A stretch of DNA of 9,840 nucleotides, from the NCBI GenBank assembly GCA_021741795.1, contig JAIOXC010000050.1, forward strand, positions 1 through 9,840, in the 5' to 3' direction. The notes beneath the pieces were generated by a model, which saw only the letters and a list, made by a program, of their open reading frames with translations, was not told the origin of the DNA and ran no database searches. The first letter of the stretch is position 1; each line of letters opens with the position of its first letter. Source of the stretch: Ilumatobacteraceae bacterium (GTDB lineage: Bacteria > Actinomycetota > Acidimicrobiia > Acidimicrobiales > Ilumatobacteraceae). Both the position numbers and the translations under genes were made by a program. Shown one piece after another: positions 1 through 6,503 of the stretch.

Positions 1-136
1 TGATGGCGGAGAACGAATTGCGCGTGGTCACACCAACGGCCCAATTCGCGTGGTGTTGCCAGATGGCTATCTCGATGATCTCGACGACATGACTGTTCCT
101 GACGACGGTCATGTGATGCAACTCAGCGGTGGTTGA
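1..136 (+). CDS. 3' end of an unrecognised protein-coding gene
   Basis: An open frame with codons starting at base 2 runs 44 codons to a TGA at 134-136. The visible C-terminus is polar and acidic, with an Asp-rich stretch (residues DGYLDDLDDM) and an end in LSGG. I do not recognise the family from this fragment. Its stop overlaps the ATG of maf by one base (TGATG), which suggests the two are co-transcribed and translationally coupled. In mycobacteria maf follows acyl-CoA carboxylase genes, but this tail does not look like those proteins. The gene start lies outside the window. Confidence 0.6.
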   Translation, partial: DGGERIARGHTNGPIRVVLPDGYLDDLDDMTVPDDGHVMQLSGG

Positions 137-774
137 TGAACATTAGGTTGCCACTACAAATTGTTCTCGCGTCCAAGTCGCCACGCCGAGTCGATTTGTT
201 GACACAATTACTTGATCACCAATTTGGTGAAGGGGTAGTGACGTTTGCAATCGATCCACCAAACATTGACGAGACTGCACTGACAGGCGAAACGCCAATC
301 GCACACGTGCAACGTCTTGCCGTGGCAAAGTCGCATGCAGTCGCTGAGCGATACAACAATGCGGCGGTCATTATTGCTGCCGACACAACGGTTGATCTGG
401 ACGGCAAAATATTTGGACAGCCAACAGATGGGAATGAAGCTCGATCAATGCTGAGCGAACTTTCCGGTCGCACGCATCAGGTGCACACCGCGGTTGCGGT
501 GGTGCACCTTGCCCAAGACGGGACGATGTTGAGCCAAGCTCACGGCCTCGATTCGGCTGGCGTTTCGATGCTCGAGATCACCCCCGAGAGAATGGAGTGG
601 TACCTGGCCACCGGAGAATCGATGGGTAAAGCGGGTTCCTATGCCGTTCAGGGCGATGGTGGAGCCCTCGTAGAGCGCGTGGAGGGCAGCCTGACCACTG
701 TGATTGGCCTGCCCCTCGACCTCTTGTCCGACCTGCTGGTGCAGGTGGATTGTGGTTGGAAAAACGAGGCCTAG
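136..774 (+). CDS. maf: Maf family nucleoside triphosphate pyrophosphatase
   Basis: A 212-residue protein of the Maf/HAM1-like house-cleaning family, which hydrolyses non-canonical or excess nucleoside triphosphates to the monophosphate and pyrophosphate in the cytosol. The N-terminus carries the signature SKSPRR (residues 13-18). The ADTTV motif holds the catalytic Asp at residue 83. Further on are the GRTHQVHTAV segment and the GKAGSYAVQGDGG block with VEGSLTTVIGLPL, which resembles the YhdE (dTTP/UTP) branch more than the YceF (m7GTP) branch; that subgroup call is inference. I chose ATG at 136 because it forms a TGATG junction with the upstream stop and has a GGTGG stretch just before it; a TTG one codon earlier is less likely. 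Length is normal for the family. The end of the gene also contains promoter-like boxes for groES. Confidence 0.95.
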   Translation: MNIRLPLQIVLASKSPRRVDLLTQLLDHQFGEGVVTFAIDPPNIDETALTGETPIAHVQRLAVAKSHAVAERYNNAAVIIAADTTVDLDGKIFGQPTDGNEARSMLSELSGRTHQVHTAVAVVHLAQDGTMLSQAHGLDSAGVSMLEITPERMEWYLATGESMGKAGSYAVQGDGGALVERVEGSLTTVIGLPLDLLSDLLVQVDCGWKNEA

Positions 775-785
775 GCCCGTATCAT
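756..785 (+). promoter_or_regulatory. Candidate groESL promoter
   Basis: TTGGAA (756-761) and TATCAT (780-785) are separated by 18 bases and match the housekeeping -35 and -10 consensus at 4/6 and 5/6 positions. The predicted start of transcription, near 792, falls inside the CIRCE palindrome, as expected for HrcA repression. The -35 box lies inside the last codons of maf. This is a match by eye, with no transcript data. Confidence 0.5.
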
Positions 786-811
786 TAGCACTCGCAGAGG
801 TCGAGTGCTAA
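785..811 (+). promoter_or_regulatory. CIRCE operator (HrcA binding site)
   Basis: The perfect inverted repeat TTAGCACTC (785-793), a 9-base spacer (794-802) and GAGTGCTAA (803-811) match the CIRCE consensus exactly in both arms and spacer length. CIRCE is the binding site of the heat-shock repressor HrcA, and its position upstream of groES indicates HrcA control of the chaperonin operon. hrcA itself is not in this window. Confidence 0.97.
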
Positions 812-900
812 CCAAGCGCAAGTCTTATGTGGCAAGTAAAAGACCCAAGTTTCAACCGCATGCGACATCGTGTTTCATGCTCTACGGAGGACAAAACGAT

Positions 901-1194
901 ATGAACCTCAAGCCCCTAGACGACCGCATTGTTGTCAAGCCAAGCGAAGCCGAAGAGCGCACCGCTTCCGGTCTCGTCATCCCTGACACCGCTCAGGAAA
1001 AGCCGCAGCAAGGAACCGTTCTCGCAGTAGGCCCAGGCCGCTGGAGCGACGACAGTGGCAAGCATTTTGCACTCGACATCAAAGTCGGCGACGTTGTTCT
1101 CTACAGCAAGTACGGCGGCACCGAAGTTTCGCACAAGGGCGACGATCTCTTGATCCTCACCAGCCGCGACGTACTCGCAGTCGTTTCCAAATAA
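901..1194 (+). CDS. groES: Co-chaperonin GroES (Hsp10)
   Basis: A 97-residue co-chaperonin that caps the GroEL ring during ATP-driven protein folding in the cytoplasm. The N-terminus has the family pattern KPLDDRIVVKP. The mobile loop that contacts GroEL contains GLVIP (residues 24-28). The later GTVLAVGPG and VLYSKYGGTEV segments are typical. Length is normal. A strong ribosome binding site, GGAGG at 886-890, stands 10 bases before the ATG, which settles the start; an in-frame GTG inside the CIRCE element is not used in my reading. groEL follows after 36 bases. The leader from CIRCE to ATG is about 90 bases. Confidence 0.98.
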   Translation: MNLKPLDDRIVVKPSEAEERTASGLVIPDTAQEKPQQGTVLAVGPGRWSDDSGKHFALDIKVGDVVLYSKYGGTEVSHKGDDLLILTSRDVLAVVSK

Positions 1195-1230
1195 TTTCCC
1201 CTCAACTCATCCCAAAGGATTCATTTCACT

Positions 1231-2865
1231 ATGGCAAAGCAACTCAAATTTAATGAAGAGGCACGTCGTGCTCTTGAAGCCGGCGTTAACAAACTCGCCG
1301 ACGCTGTCAAGGTGACGCTTGGACCAAAAGGTCGCAACGTTGTTCTCGACAAGAAGTTCGGTGCACCAACGATCACCAATGACGGTGTTTCGATTGCAAA
1401 AGAAGTTGAACTTGAAGACCCATTCGAAAACATGGGTGCGCAACTTGTAAAAGAAGTTGCAACCAAGACCAACGACGTTGCCGGTGACGGAACAACAACG
1501 GCAACTGTGCTTGCTCAGGCAATGGTGCAACACGGCATGCGCAACGTCGCTGCTGGCGCCAACCCAATGGGCTTGAAGCGCGGCATCGAAAAGGCTGTTG
1601 CAGCCGCGGTCGAGTCGATCAAGAGCCAGTCAAAAGAAGTTGACGACAAAGGCGACATCGCCAGCGTTGCAACCATCTCTGCGGCTGACGCTTCAATCGG
1701 CAAAGTCATCGCCGATGCAATCGACAAAGTTGGCAAAGACGGTGTAGTCACCGTTGAAGAGTCCAACACGTTTGGCACCGAGCTCGAGTTCACCGAAGGT
1801 ATGCAGTTTGACAAGGGTTACTTGTCGCCATACTTCGTGACCGACGCAGACCGTCAAGAAGCAGTGCTTGAAGACGCATACATCTTGTTCAATGCAGGCA
1901 AGATTGCAACAGTTCAGTCAATGTTGCCAGTGCTTGAAGCAGTGATGAAGACTGGTCGCCCAATGGTGATCATCGCCGAAGACGTTGAGGGTGAAGCACT
2001 TGCAACACTCGTTGTCAACAAGATCCGTGGCACATTCAATTCGTCGGCAGTCAAGGCCCCAGGCTTTGGCGATCGTCGCAAGGCAATGTTGCAAGACATG
2101 GCTTCCCTCACGGGTGGTCAGGTCATCAGCGAGGAAGTCGGTCTCAAGCTTGAGAACGTAACCCTCGACTTGTTGGGCCGTGCAAAGCGCGTCATCATCA
2201 CCAAGGACAACACAACAATTGTTGACGGAGCAGGCGACAAAGCAGACGTCACCGCACGTATCAACCAGATCAAAGCCGAAATTGACAACACCGATTCCGA
2301 TTGGGACAAAGAGAAGTTGCAAGAGCGTTTGGCCAAGTTGGCTGGCGGTGTTGCAGTGATCAAAGTCGGTGCAGCAACTGAAGTCGAGCTCAAGGAAAAG
2401 AAGCACCGCATCGAGGATGCTGTTTCTGCAACTCGTGCAGCGATTGAAGAAGGTGTTGTCGCTGGTGGCGGCACTGCCCTCATCCGCTCACGCCCAGCAG
2501 TGCTCAAAGTTGTCGAGTCGCTCACAGGTGACGAAGCAACTGGCGCACGCAGCGTGTACGACTCGTTGACCGCACCTGCTCGTCACATTGCTGACAACGC
2601 AGGCATGGAAGGCGCAGTTGCCATCCAGCGCATCGAATCAGAAAAGGGTTCAATCGGACTCAATGCCGCAACTGGTGAATATGTTGACCTCGTGAAGGCC
2701 GGCATCATCGACCCAGCCAAGGTGACACGTGCAGCGTTGCAAAACGCAGCGTCGATCGCAGCATTGGTGATCACGACCGAGTGCCTCGTTGCTGACAAGC
2801 CAGAAAAGAATGGTGGCGCACCAGCAGGCGGCGGCATGCCCGGCGGCGGCATGGGGATGATGTAA
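1231..2865 (+). CDS. groEL: Chaperonin GroEL (Hsp60)
   Basis: A 544-residue chaperonin subunit that forms the double-ring folding chamber with GroES. The nucleotide-binding signatures LGPKGRNV (residues 30-37) and DGTTT (Asp86, equivalent to the catalytic Asp87 of E. coli) are intact. The equatorial block EEGVVAGGGTALIR and the NAGMEG segment are also present. The C-terminus ends in the Gly-Met tail GGGMPGGGMGMM, the usual form of the housekeeping chaperonin, not the His-rich tail of the actinobacterial GroEL1 paralogue. AAAGGA at 1214-1219 serves as ribosome binding site. It is co-transcribed with groES under CIRCE control, and a strong hairpin terminator follows 29 bases after the stop. Confidence 0.98.
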   Translation: MAKQLKFNEEARRALEAGVNKLADAVKVTLGPKGRNVVLDKKFGAPTITNDGVSIAKEVELEDPFENMGAQLVKEVATKTNDVAGDGTTTATVLAQAMVQHGMRNVAAGANPMGLKRGIEKAVAAAVESIKSQSKEVDDKGDIASVATISAADASIGKVIADAIDKVGKDGVVTVEESNTFGTELEFTEGMQFDKGYLSPYFVTDADRQEAVLEDAYILFNAGKIATVQSMLPVLEAVMKTGRPMVIIAEDVEGEALATLVVNKIRGTFNSSAVKAPGFGDRRKAMLQDMASLTGGQVISEEVGLKLENVTLDLLGRAKRVIITKDNTTIVDGAGDKADVTARINQIKAEIDNTDSDWDKEKLQERLAKLAGGVAVIKVGAATEVELKEKKHRIEDAVSATRAAIEEGVVAGGGTALIRSRPAVLKVVESLTGDEATGARSVYDSLTAPARHIADNAGMEGAVAIQRIESEKGSIGLNAATGEYVDLVKAGIIDPAKVTRAALQNAASIAALVITTECLVADKPEKNGGAPAGGGMPGGGMGMM

Positions 2866-2894
2866 GTCATTTTCTCAACGCTGTACAGAATTAC

Positions 2895-2935
2895 AAAAAT
2901 GCCTCGGGTGAAAACCCGAGGCATTTTTATTTTCA
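2895..2935 (+). terminator. Rho-independent terminator after groEL
   Basis: A perfect 15-bp stem (2895-2909 with 2914-2928) closes a GAAA tetraloop. The outer five pairs are A-T, giving a T-run on the plus strand and, by symmetry, on the minus strand too. The run continues ATTTT downstream. It ends the groESL transcript and could work in both directions. Confidence 0.95.
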
Positions 2936-2945
2936 CCCCAACAAC

Positions 2946-2951
2946 TAGAGT
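2946..2951 (+). promoter_or_regulatory. Candidate -10 box for a leaderless transcript
   Basis: TAGAGT fits the actinobacterial TANNNT -10 pattern and ends 8 bases before the ATG at 2960. No Shine-Dalgarno sequence precedes that ATG, and the groESL terminator lies just upstream, so a promoter is needed in this short space. The spacing fits transcription starting at or near the ATG. No clear -35 box is visible; low confidence. Confidence 0.3.
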
Positions 2952-2959
2952 CATCATTC

Positions 2960-3343
2960 ATGGCTGCGCAGGGTAGAGGCTTCTGGCTTCATCAACTTGT
3001 TGAATACGGCATTGCTGGCGGTCTGATCATGATGTCGGCCCAATCGCAATCGCCTGCAGTACCTGTTGGACTTGGCATCGCATTACTGATCAACGCCGCA
3101 ATTGCAGACGGTGGCGTCAGCGCATTTAAGTGGGTGAGTCGACGCGTGCACCGATACATCGACTGGTTGATCATTGTGTTGTGCTTTGTGGCTGCGGCAG
3201 TGGCAGATTTGGACTCAATTGGACGACTTGCGCTCATCGCACTCGGGATTGTTGAAGGCATCATCGTGTTGGGCACCAACTTTGCCCAAAAGCCTCCAAG
3301 CGAAGCACGCACGCCACGCCTCAATCCAAAACGCCATCGTTAG
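2960..3343 (+). CDS. Small multi-span membrane protein, function unknown
   Basis: A 127-residue hydrophobic protein with about four predicted membrane segments, near residues 15-29, 34-50, 67-83 and 88-108. A basic stretch (KWVSRRVHR, residues 57-65) separates the two hairpins. The C-terminal tail is short, basic and probably cytoplasmic (LNPKRHR end). I do not recognise a named family. The ATG at 2960 is the first start after the groESL terminator and lacks a ribosome binding site, so the mRNA may be leaderless. The next small gene begins 10 bases after its stop, and a Nudix gene follows, so the three may form one transcript. Coding status rests on the length, the clean hydrophobic pattern and the placement between terminator and next gene. 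Confidence 0.75.
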   Translation: MAAQGRGFWLHQLVEYGIAGGLIMMSAQSQSPAVPVGLGIALLINAAIADGGVSAFKWVSRRVHRYIDWLIIVLCFVAAAVADLDSIGRLALIALGIVEGIIVLGTNFAQKPPSEARTPRLNPKRHR

Positions 3344-3353
3344 GCTCTACAAC

Positions 3354-3521
3354 ATGAGTTTTGAACAACCACAGCCAGATATGGAAAAGATGTTGCTCGC
3401 TTGGCAAACATGGGAAAAAGGCGAAGAGATGCCGGGAAAAACACTTGCCAACCTGAAGACTGCTGGTCTTGACGAAGTACTCAAGCAACTCATTGCCACT
3501 GGCTGGAAGCCAACCGCATAA
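3354..3521 (+). CDS. 55-residue small protein, function unknown
   Basis: A short gene of 55 codons from ATG 3354 to TAA 3521. The frame is open further upstream to 3174, but that part overlaps the membrane protein gene. ATG 3354 lies just after that gene's stop and is the sensible start. The protein is soluble, with an amphipathic N-terminal helix (MEKMLLAWQTW), a charged turn (EKGEEMPGK), and a second helix (DEVLKQLI) ending in TGWKPTA. It has no Cys, no signal and no membrane segment. TAGGCT at 3341-3346 lies 7 bases before the ATG and could be the -10 box of a leaderless transcript; alternatively the gene is coupled to its neighbour. It sits 11 bases before the Nudix gene. I do not know its function. 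Confidence 0.7.
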   Translation: MSFEQPQPDMEKMLLAWQTWEKGEEMPGKTLANLKTAGLDEVLKQLIATGWKPTA

Positions 3522-3532
3522 ACAACTCCACC

Positions 3533-4195
3533 ATGCGACCTGGTGGTGATCAAGTAATTCCTCGCCCAACAACTGTGTGGGTGCGGCCCAATAATCCATT
3601 TGTCAGCCTTGACCATTCGGTTTTGCGCTCAACCGACATGTTGGTTAAACGAATCAAAAAGTTTTCTGCAACGGTGCCGCATGTGCCACCAGCATCAGAC
3701 GCGCGCGCGTCGGCAGTGTTGATCCCGATGTTCAATGGGGAGTCTGGACCAGAGCTGGTGTTTACTCGCAGGTCACAAGATCTCACCAATCACAAAGGCG
3801 AGATCTCGTTTCCGGGTGGGCGACTAGACAGTGGCGAGAGCGCACTCGATGCTGCATTGCGCGAGGCTCGCGAAGAGATCGATCTCGATCCAAAGAATGT
3901 AGAGATCATTGGTCAATTAACACCGCTGAATACCTATGTCAGCAAGAGCCACATTGTGCCCATCGTGGGTTTTCTCAAAGACAAACCTTCGCTGCACGCG
4001 ATTAATGCCGAAGTAGACAGAGTCTTTACTGTGCCGGTTGCCGACTTGGTGCGCATCGATACGTATGCAGAGGAGCAATGGGGCGAACCACCAAATCAAT
4101 TTCGTTTCCACTTTTTCCATCTGGATGATGAAACGATTTGGGGAGCAACTGGACGGATGTTGTATCAGATCATCTCTATTGGTCTTGCTGATTAA
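3533..4195 (+). CDS. Nudix hydrolase, CoA pyrophosphatase (NudL-like) type
   Basis: A 220-residue Nudix protein. The Nudix box runs from G96 to L118 and follows GX5EX7REUXEE, with E102, R110, E111, E114 and E115 in place; Asp117 replaces the usual Gly near the end of the box. Just before it, RRSQDLTNHKGEISFPGG matches the UPF0035 signature of the CoA/acyl-CoA pyrophosphatase branch, which cleaves CoA to phosphopantetheine and 3',5'-ADP. The substrate is therefore inferred from that signature. The ATG at 3533 gives a 35-residue N-terminal extension (with IPRPTTVWVRP) before the alternative ATG at 3638. I keep the longer form because similar IPRP extensions seem familiar in related actinobacterial homologues, but no good ribosome binding site supports either start. 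The gene follows the 55-residue gene by 11 bases and meets the phospholipase gene tail to tail. Confidence 0.9.
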   Translation: MRPGGDQVIPRPTTVWVRPNNPFVSLDHSVLRSTDMLVKRIKKFSATVPHVPPASDARASAVLIPMFNGESGPELVFTRRSQDLTNHKGEISFPGGRLDSGESALDAALREAREEIDLDPKNVEIIGQLTPLNTYVSKSHIVPIVGFLKDKPSLHAINAEVDRVFTVPVADLVRIDTYAEEQWGEPPNQFRFHFFHLDDETIWGATGRMLYQIISIGLAD

Positions 4196-4648
4196 TCACG
4201 GTCCACCTGCTGCACGCACCATCGTGTAAAAGAATTCGGACCACGCAATACATCGCACCTTAAACGTGCGGCGCTGAGAGTCACATGCTCTATTCATGTC
4301 GCGGTGCAGTTGTTCATCAATCAGTGATCGCGTCGAGGTGTCAAAAAGCCCGAGGGCCTTAAAGTTTCGATAGCCAAAGTCATGTCGATCACACGCCGTT
4401 CGAAAGTTGAATGATCTTCCTTCGCTTCCCACGATCGGTGCAGAGCAGCCATCATGTGTCCAATCGAGAGTGGGGTATTGACGGCGCAGAGAAAACCGTT
4501 GTCGTGCAAATGTGGTGATGTCGAGGTCGAACTCAATGTGGCGCACCGCATCAACATTGGATAACACGGGAACCAGGGGAGTGTCGAGGGGAAGTTGGGC
4601 GGGCAACACGCTCGTGACCGCAACGAGCATGCTGAGCACAATGCCCAT
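4196..4648 (-). CDS. Secreted prokaryotic phospholipase A2-like protein
   Basis: A 150-residue protein with a hydrophobic N-terminus (residues 1-18, MGIVLSMLVAVTSVLPAQ) that looks like a signal peptide, so the enzyme is probably exported. The core DWTHDGCSAP (62-71) and CDRHDFGYRN (86-95) matches the bacterial phospholipase A2 family typified by the Streptomyces violaceoruber enzyme. His89 is the expected catalytic base, Asp90 a calcium ligand, and Asp111 a likely partner of the His (position inferred from spacing). Four Cys (68, 86, 122, 133) fit the two disulfides of that enzyme. It would release fatty acids from glycerophospholipids outside the cell. An AAAGG ribosome binding site lies about 8 bases before the ATG, and an in-frame TGA five codons upstream rules out a longer form. 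The n-region lacks Lys and Arg, unusual for a signal peptide. It is the last gene on the strand after ribH. Confidence 0.88.
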   Translation of the reverse strand: MGIVLSMLVAVTSVLPAQLPLDTPLVPVLSNVDAVRHIEFDLDITTFARQRFSLRRQYPTLDWTHDGCSAPIVGSEGRSFNFRTACDRHDFGYRNFKALGLFDTSTRSLIDEQLHRDMNRACDSQRRTFKVRCIAWSEFFYTMVRAAGGP

Positions 4649-4662
4649 AACGTTCGCCTTTC

Positions 4663-4686
4663 ACTCACAAGGGATTTCTTGTGAGT
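4663..4686. repeat. Perfect inverted repeat in the phospholipase leader
   Basis: ACTCACAAG (4663-4671) and CTTGTGAGT (4678-4686) form 9-base arms around a 6-base spacer. It lies 15 bases before the phospholipase start and after ribH. There is no T-run on either side, so it does not look like a terminator. It may be a repressor operator or a leader hairpin in the mRNA near the ribosome binding site. Confidence 0.6.
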
Positions 4687-4702
4687 TGCACTGATGTGTG
4701 CC

Positions 4703-4721
4703 GCACAAGTGGCGGTTGTGC
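4703..4721. repeat. Short inverted repeat beside the phospholipase palindrome
   Basis: GCACAA (4703-4708) and TTGTGC (4716-4721) form 6-base arms around a 7-base spacer. The arms share CACAA/TTGTG with the larger repeat at 4663-4686, which may point to repeated binding of one regulator. By size alone it could be chance. Confidence 0.3.
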
Positions 4722-4730
4722 AAAATATGT

Positions 4731-5195
4731 TTAGCGCAGTGCCTTCAACACATTGGCCATTTCGATGGCTCCGATTGCAGCCTCTTCACCTTTATTGCCA
4801 GCGCCTGGACCCGATCGCTCGACTGCCTGCTCAACATTTTCAACAGTGAGCACAGCGAAACCAATCGGCATGCCTGTCTCGAGCTGTATCTGTGCGATCG
4901 AGTCGGCAACTGGGCCCGCAACGTATTCGAAGTGCGCAGTCTCGCCACGGATAACTGCGCCAAGCGTGACGAGTGTGTCATATCGACCGCTTGTAGCCAT
5001 GGCTTTTGTGGCGATTGGAATTTCGAATGCACCAGGCACCCACACAACATCAATGTTGCTTTCACTCACACCATGCGCGCTCAACCCACGCTTTGCACCG
5101 TCGAGTAAAGCGGTGACGATGAACTCGTTGAAACGCGAGCACACAATGCCAACGCGCATTCCTTTTCCGTCATGCGAACCTTCAAATGTGGTCAT
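4731..5195 (-). CDS. ribH: 6,7-dimethyl-8-ribityllumazine synthase
   Basis: A 154-residue lumazine synthase that condenses 5-amino-6-ribitylaminouracil with 3,4-dihydroxy-2-butanone 4-phosphate, the penultimate step of riboflavin synthesis. Substrate-binding motifs are intact: SRFNEFIV (20-27), VPGAFEIP (53-60) and GAVIRGETAHFEYV (79-92), with the catalytic His88. The C-terminal NKGEEAA segment is also typical. Length matches the family, which assembles into pentamers or 60-mer shells. The ATG overlaps the ribBA stop by four bases (ATGA), so the two are translationally coupled, and an AGAAGAG stretch upstream can serve as ribosome binding site. It is the last rib gene of the operon. Confidence 0.97.
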   Translation of the reverse strand: MTTFEGSHDGKGMRVGIVCSRFNEFIVTALLDGAKRGLSAHGVSESNIDVVWVPGAFEIPIATKAMATSGRYDTLVTLGAVIRGETAHFEYVAGPVADSIAQIQLETGMPIGFAVLTVENVEQAVERSGPGAGNKGEEAAIGAIEMANVLKALR

Positions 5196-6472
5196 GATTT
5201 ACTCTTCTCGTTTGGTTGTTTCGTTGTTTGCTTATCAATATCTGATCCGTCAAACACATGACCCATGCGGTCGCGCTTGGTGCGCAAGTACGAAGCATTT
5301 TCTGGGGTCTCTAAGACGCTGAGCGAAACTCGCTCGACAATTGAGAGTCCGTACCCAGCGATGCCGCCGTACTTTGCAGGGTTGTTGGTCATCAGGCGCA
5401 ACTCACGCACTCCGAGATCGGCCAAAATTTGCGCGCCAATGCCATACTCGCGACTATCGACAGGCAAACCCAATTCAGTGTTTGCATCCACAGTGTCGAA
5501 GCCCTGATCTTGCAATGAATATGCGCGAATCTTGTGACCAATGCCGATTCCACGTCCTTCGTGGCCACGCAAATACACAACAACGCCGCGACCTTCTGCG
5601 TCTATTTGTTGCATCGCTGCGGCAAGTTGTGGGCCGCAGTCGCAGCGCTTGCTACCAAATACGTCACCAGTCAGACACTCGCTGTGCACTCGCGTGAGCA
5701 CAGGCTTGCCGTCATCAACAGTGCCTTTTACAAAAGCAAGATGCTCGATATCGTCAACAGTGTTGCGGTATGCGATGCATGTGAAGCCGCCCCATTCGGT
5801 TGGAACAGCAGCCGAGCCCATGCGCTCGACCAGTCGTTCGTTGTGGCGACGGTAATCAATCAAGTCAGCAATGGACGACAGCAACAAGTTGTGTTTGGCG
5901 GCAAACTTGCGCAGGTCTGGCAGACGCGACATGGTGCCATCGTCGTTTTGAATTTCACAAATGATTCCGGCCGGTTCGCAACCAGCCATACGTGCCAAGT
6001 CGACAGCGGCTTCGGTGTGACCTGCTCGTTTGAGCACACCACCTTCGCGAGCCCGCAGCGGAAAGATATGACCAGGGCGAGCAAATGCCCCATGCGTAAT
6101 AGTCGGGTCGGCCAAGCCGCGCAATGTTGCCGCACGATCGGCTGCCGAGATGCCAGTTGTCGTGCCTTCCAAGAGATCGACCGAGATAGTGAATGCGGTG
6201 CGGTGACTCTCGGTGTTGTGGTCGACCATGAGCGGCAGGCGCAAATCGTCGCAGCGCTCACCAGAAAGGGGAGCAACAACCACTCCAGATGTGTGGCGCA
6301 CAATGAACGCAATCTTTTCGGCGGTAGCAAACTGAGCAGCCATGATCAGGTCGCCTTCGTTTTCGCGATCTTCGTCGTCGACCATCACGATCATCTCGCC
6401 ACGGGCGATTGCGGCAATCACGTCTTCAATAGGGGCCATGCCGTTGTCGCGTGAATGTTTGGGGGTGTTCAT
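5192..6472 (-). CDS. ribBA: Bifunctional DHBP synthase / GTP cyclohydrolase II
   Basis: A 426-residue fusion that supplies both riboflavin precursors. The N-terminal domain (about 12-205) is 3,4-dihydroxy-2-butanone 4-phosphate synthase, with the acidic loop DDEDRENEGD (32-41), TSGVV (61-65) and GHTEAAVDL (151-159). The C-terminal domain (about 210-402) is GTP cyclohydrolase II, with zinc ligands Cys266, Cys277 and Cys279 in ECLTGD..RCDCG and the RGHEGRGIGI motif (302-311). All key residues are present, so both activities look intact. The frame is open 32 codons further upstream, but the ATG at 6472 has AAGGA 8 bases before it and starts just ahead of the conserved domain. A charged Lys/Gln-rich tail of about 20 residues ends the protein. 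It lies 31 bases after ribD and overlaps ribH by four bases. Confidence 0.97.
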   Translation of the reverse strand: MNTPKHSRDNGMAPIEDVIAAIARGEMIVMVDDEDRENEGDLIMAAQFATAEKIAFIVRHTSGVVVAPLSGERCDDLRLPLMVDHNTESHRTAFTISVDLLEGTTTGISAADRAATLRGLADPTITHGAFARPGHIFPLRAREGGVLKRAGHTEAAVDLARMAGCEPAGIICEIQNDDGTMSRLPDLRKFAAKHNLLLSSIADLIDYRRHNERLVERMGSAAVPTEWGGFTCIAYRNTVDDIEHLAFVKGTVDDGKPVLTRVHSECLTGDVFGSKRCDCGPQLAAAMQQIDAEGRGVVVYLRGHEGRGIGIGHKIRAYSLQDQGFDTVDANTELGLPVDSREYGIGAQILADLGVRELRLMTNNPAKYGGIAGYGLSIVERVSLSVLETPENASYLRTKRDRMGHVFDGSDIDKQTTKQPNEKSKS

Positions 6473-6503
6473 AGTTGTTCCTTGTTTATTAATCAGTTTG
6501 ATA

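Noticed and set aside
805..900. N-terminal extension of groES from a GTG
   Set aside because: The GTG is inside the CIRCE operator. GGAGG at 886-890 and the conserved N-terminus support ATG 901.
1918..2525. Minus-strand open frames within groEL
   Set aside because: They are shadows of a highly biased, conserved coding sequence. The translations are Cys/Ser rich and match nothing known to me.
3174..3353. Longer start for the 55-residue protein
   Set aside because: The extension overlaps the membrane protein gene in another frame and has a different, irregular composition. ATG 3354 comes just after that gene ends.
4321..4668. Second minus-strand frame over the phospholipase gene
   Set aside because: The overlapping frame lacks any motif, while the other frame carries the complete phospholipase A2 signature and a ribosome binding site.
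4663..4686. Terminator for the rib operon
   Set aside because: The inverted repeat is perfect but has no T-run on either strand and lies close to the ribosome binding site of the next gene.
4698..5322. Overlapping plus-strand open frames opposite ribH
   Set aside because: Antisense to a complete lumazine synthase gene, with no ribosome binding site or family match.
5534..6454. 306-codon plus-strand open frame
   Set aside because: It lies entirely antisense to ribBA, whose domains and catalytic residues are intact. The antisense translation is Cys/His rich with no recognisable family.
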